NCBI GenBank assembly: GCA_012838795.1 | Contig: DUOO01000003.1 | Coordinates: forward strand, 1-64,000 | Origin: Clostridiaceae bacterium | Lineage (GTDB): Bacteria; Bacillota; Clostridia; Saccharofermentanales; DTU023 | Length of the DNA stretch: 64,000 bases | Reading direction: 5' to 3' | In this document: positions 61,273 to 64,000 of the stretch, one piece after another | Layout: each line of letters opens with the position of its first letter | Position numbering within the stretch: the first letter of the stretch is position 1 | The notes under the pieces: model-generated | The model's database searches: none | What the model saw: only the letters and a program-made list of their open reading frames with translations | Told to the model about the DNA's origin: nothing | Position numbers and translations under genes: made by a program

Positions 61273-61301
61273 TTTTAGATGAGCAAAATGCAGGTGAATA
61301 A

Positions 61302-64000
61302 ATGAAAGAAACTTCTAATACGAACGACAGTTTTCTGGCAGGAGAACATTATCAATTATCAAGAGAAACAATAATTGAACGCCTTGAGACCGATCCTGTA
61401 ACAGGTCTCGACTCAACGGAGGCAGAGCGACGTCAAGCAATTTACGGAGCTAATCAACTGGAAGCTGAACAAGCAGTTCCGCTCTGGAAAAAAATTCTTG
61501 AACAGTTCAAGGATGTAATGATTATAGTTCTGATTATTGCGGCAATTATTTCCGGTGTTTTGGGTGAGTTAATTGATTCAATCTTAATAATAGCAATCGT
61601 TTTGATTAATGCGATTCTCGGCGTTTATCAGGAAGGTAAAGCCGAAAAAGCAATTGAGGCATTGCAAAAGATGGCGGCACCGGAGGCAAGAGTCTTGCGC
61701 AATGGTGAGCAAACCATGATTAAAGCTTCGGATATCGTACCGGGGGATATTGTTGTTTTAGAGGCAGGAGATATTGTTCCTGCAGATATCCGACTTTTGG
61801 AAAGCAGCAATTTACAAGCGGAAGAAGCTTCTTTAACCGGTGAATCTGTTCCGGTCGATAAGAATGCTGAATTTATCGGAGATGGTGAACTGGGGATCGG
61901 CGATCGTTCAAATATGATTTTTTCCAGTACCGCTTTAACTTATGGACATGGTCGAGGAATTGTTCTTGAAATTGCTGAAAAAACAGAAGTTGGTAAAATA
62001 GCCAAGCGCCTTAAAGGCATTGAACAAGAAGCAACCCCTTTACAAAAGAGTTTGAATGATTTGGGGAAAGTATTGGCAATTATTTGTTTGGCAGTATGCG
62101 CGATTGTTTTTGTTGTCGGTTTATTCCAAGGCGGAGATTTATTGGAATTATTTATGACTGCAGTCAGTTTGGCTGTTGCTGCGATTCCTGAAGGTTTACC
62201 GGCAATTGTTACGATCGTATTAGCCTTAGGCATGAACCGCATGGCAAAGAAAAATGCAATTGTAAAACGTCTGCTTGCAGTTGAAACCTTAGGCAGCGTT
62301 GATACTATTTGTTCGGATAAAACCGGTACACTGACCCAAAATGAAATGACCGTAACGAGACTTTATGTTGCGGATAAACTTTATGAGGTTTCCGGAACCG
62401 GTTATGAACCGCAAGGAGAAATAACCGAATTCAGTTCTGATCAGGTTGTGCAACAAAGCACACCGGAATTGACCAGATTGTTGGAAATTGCTGCTCTGTG
62501 TAACGAAGCCAGTCTGATTCAGAAAGATGATCAGAGTTGGGCTGTTTTAGGTGATCCGACTGAAGGAGCCTTGCTTACGCTAAGTGCCAAGTTGAATTTT
62601 ATACCGGAAGTTCTCAAAGAAAAATATCCCCGTTTAGGTGATCTGCCTTTTGATTCCAGTCGAAAAATGATGTCAGTTTTCCATGAAATTGGCGGAGAAT
62701 ATGTATCGTTGACCAAAGGTGCGCCGGATATCGTTTTAGATCGCTGCACTCAAATTATGACTGAAAATGGAATTGTTGAGTTATCCGACTTAGCTAAGAC
62801 AAAGGTATTGGAAGCAAATTCTGCTTTTGCCAATTCTGCACTCAGAGTTTTGTCTTTTGCATATAAACTGCATCCGGATCAAGATTTTTTAAATGCGGAA
62901 CAAGATATGATTTTTGTCGGTCTTTCCGGCATGATCGATCCGGCACGTCCGGAAGCTAAAGATGCGATAGCGGTTTGTCATGGTGCCGGTATCAGAGCAG
63001 TTATGATTACAGGTGACTATAAAGATACGGCAGTTGCAATAGCAAAAAATCTTAACTTAATGCAAGAGGGGGATCAGGTATTGACCGGTACAGAACTGGA
63101 AAAAATGTCTGATAAGGAATTAGAAGAAGTATGTGACAAAGTAGCAGTATATGCCAGAGTATCTCCCGAACATAAGGTACGTATAGTTGCAGCATTAAAA
63201 GCTAAAGCCCACATTGCGGCAATGACCGGTGACGGAGTGAATGATGCTCCGGCGCTTAAACAATCGGATATCGGAGTTGCAATGGGTATTACCGGTACTG
63301 AAGTTGCCAAAAGCTCAGCCGATATGATTTTGACTGATGATAATTTTGCAACAATTGTTACTGCAGTTGAGGAAGGCAGAATAATCTATAGCAATATCAG
63401 AAAATTCGTCAGTTTCCTATTATCTTGTAATGTCGGTGAAATTCTGGTTGTATTTATTACCAATTTGCTTTTGGGACCGCAATTTACACCTTTAGTTCCG
63501 ATCCAATTATTATGGTTAAATTTGGTTACGGACAGTTTCCCTGCCCTGGCCTTAGGCAGAGAAAAGGGAGAAAAAGACATTATGTTGCATCCGCCGCGTA
63601 AAAGTGATGAGTCGATTATTAATCGAGAAATGATAGCTTCGATAACTACCCAAGCTGTTGCAATTTTTATTGCAGTATTTTCAGCTTTCCAAATCGGACG
63701 TTTCTTATACCCTGATATAATGCTCACAGATCCGACAATTCAAGCAGCATCATATAGTTTTATGGCAACAACAGGGTTCGGTCCTTCGCTTGGTGCCAGA
63801 ACTTATGCATTTATTACCTTGATTTTTGCCGAATTGTTAAGGGCCTTTTCCAGTCGTTCTGAACATTATTCAGTATTCCAATTGGGCTTTTTCAGCAATT
63901 CGACCATGAACAAATCGGTTCTGATTTCAACAATACTGATGCTGATTGTTGTATATATACCTTTATTCCAAACTTATTTTCATACGATTGCTTTGAGTGG
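61302..64000 (+). CDS. Calcium-translocating P-type ATPase (partial at window end)
   Basis: A P2A-type cation ATPase, 899 residues within the window and cut at the right edge. Actuator TGES is at 179-182, helix 4 PEGLP at 296-300 (SERCA-like Ca2+ site), phosphorylation Asp339 in SDKTGTLT, hinge TGDGVNDAPALK, and helix 6 LNLVTDSFPALALG. It pumps Ca2+ (possibly Mn2+) out of the cytoplasm. The start is ATG at 61302, just after the inverted repeat; no strong RBS is visible apart from CAGGTG. Confidence 0.93.
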   Translation, partial: MKETSNTNDSFLAGEHYQLSRETIIERLETDPVTGLDSTEAERRQAIYGANQLEAEQAVPLWKKILEQFKDVMIIVLIIAAIISGVLGELIDSILIIAIVLINAILGVYQEGKAEKAIEALQKMAAPEARVLRNGEQTMIKASDIVPGDIVVLEAGDIVPADIRLLESSNLQAEEASLTGESVPVDKNAEFIGDGELGIGDRSNMIFSSTALTYGHGRGIVLEIAEKTEVGKIAKRLKGIEQEATPLQKSLNDLGKVLAIICLAVCAIVFVVGLFQGGDLLELFMTAVSLAVAAIPEGLPAIVTIVLALGMNRMAKKNAIVKRLLAVETLGSVDTICSDKTGTLTQNEMTVTRLYVADKLYEVSGTGYEPQGEITEFSSDQVVQQSTPELTRLLEIAALCNEASLIQKDDQSWAVLGDPTEGALLTLSAKLNFIPEVLKEKYPRLGDLPFDSSRKMMSVFHEIGGEYVSLTKGAPDIVLDRCTQIMTENGIVELSDLAKTKVLEANSAFANSALRVLSFAYKLHPDQDFLNAEQDMIFVGLSGMIDPARPEAKDAIAVCHGAGIRAVMITGDYKDTAVAIAKNLNLMQEGDQVLTGTELEKMSDKELEEVCDKVAVYARVSPEHKVRIVAALKAKAHIAAMTGDGVNDAPALKQSDIGVAMGITGTEVAKSSADMILTDDNFATIVTAVEEGRIIYSNIRKFVSFLLSCNVGEILVVFITNLLLGPQFTPLVPIQLLWLNLVTDSFPALALGREKGEKDIMLHPPRKSDESIINREMIASITTQAVAIFIAVFSAFQIGRFLYPDIMLTDPTIQAASYSFMATTGFGPSLGARTYAFITLIFAELLRAFSSRSEHYSVFQLGFFSNSTMNKSVLISTILMLIVVYIPLFQTYFHTIALS

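Overview
The window is chromosomal DNA of a low-GC, Gram-positive-type bacterium, most likely an anaerobic clostridial Firmicute. The housekeeping genes (ruvCAB, queH, rqcH, engB, comEC, holA, asnS, radC, mreCD-pbp2, pheST, secA, tkt) have Firmicute architectures and AT-rich codon use. Starts usually carry AGGAGG-type ribosome binding sites, several with GTG or TTG codons. No species can be named from the sequence alone. No rRNA, tRNA or CRISPR array was seen.

Region 1 (1-8.7 kb) is an accessory metabolic island. It holds an electron-transfer flavoprotein alpha subunit, a 948-residue molybdenum hydroxylase of the Desulfovibrio Mop (aldehyde oxidoreductase) type, and a sulfur relay: a cysteine desulfurase, a ThiF/MoeB-like E1 and a MoaD/ThiS carrier ending in Gly-Gly. 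A NifX/NifB-like protein on the opposite strand and a PucR-type regulator follow. From about 1.2 to 7.0 kb the DNA looks clearly richer in G+C than the rest, which suggests transfer.

Region 2 (8.7-12.6 kb) is a scarred segment. It has a gene-poor kilobase, an exact 27-bp repeat in inverted orientation on either side of the pucR gene, an AAA/DUF4143 ATPase, an unrecognised gene with a broken partial copy of itself, and a GNAT acetyltransferase.

Region 3 (12.6-18.8 kb, minus strand) holds a four-gene operon: a lipoprotein with a substrate-binding-like domain fused to a VWA domain, an XpaC-like membrane protein, a membrane-anchored substrate-binding-like protein, and TelA. This is the best candidate here for a poorly described system. 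A membrane-anchored class A beta-lactamase-like serine hydrolase follows upstream.

Region 4 (18.9-64 kb) is mostly core: dtd, yihY, ruvCAB, queH, rqcH, two tandem diverged PRPP synthetases, engB-comEC-holA, a SEC-C protein with asnS, radC-mreC-mreD-pbp2, a degenerate methylglyoxal-synthase-like gene with a glyoxalase II-like hydrolase, pheST, three TadE/pseudopilin-like genes, secA, a GH13 protein that has lost its catalytic residues, transketolase, a YhaO/YhaN (SbcD/Rad50-like) pair, a CNNM/CorC-type transporter and a Ca2+-type P-ATPase cut by the window end. Two intergenic spaces (26.0 and 44.9 kb) each contain three copies of a palindromic repeat family beginning GTGTCAAAAAAGCCG or GTGCCAAAAAAGCCG.
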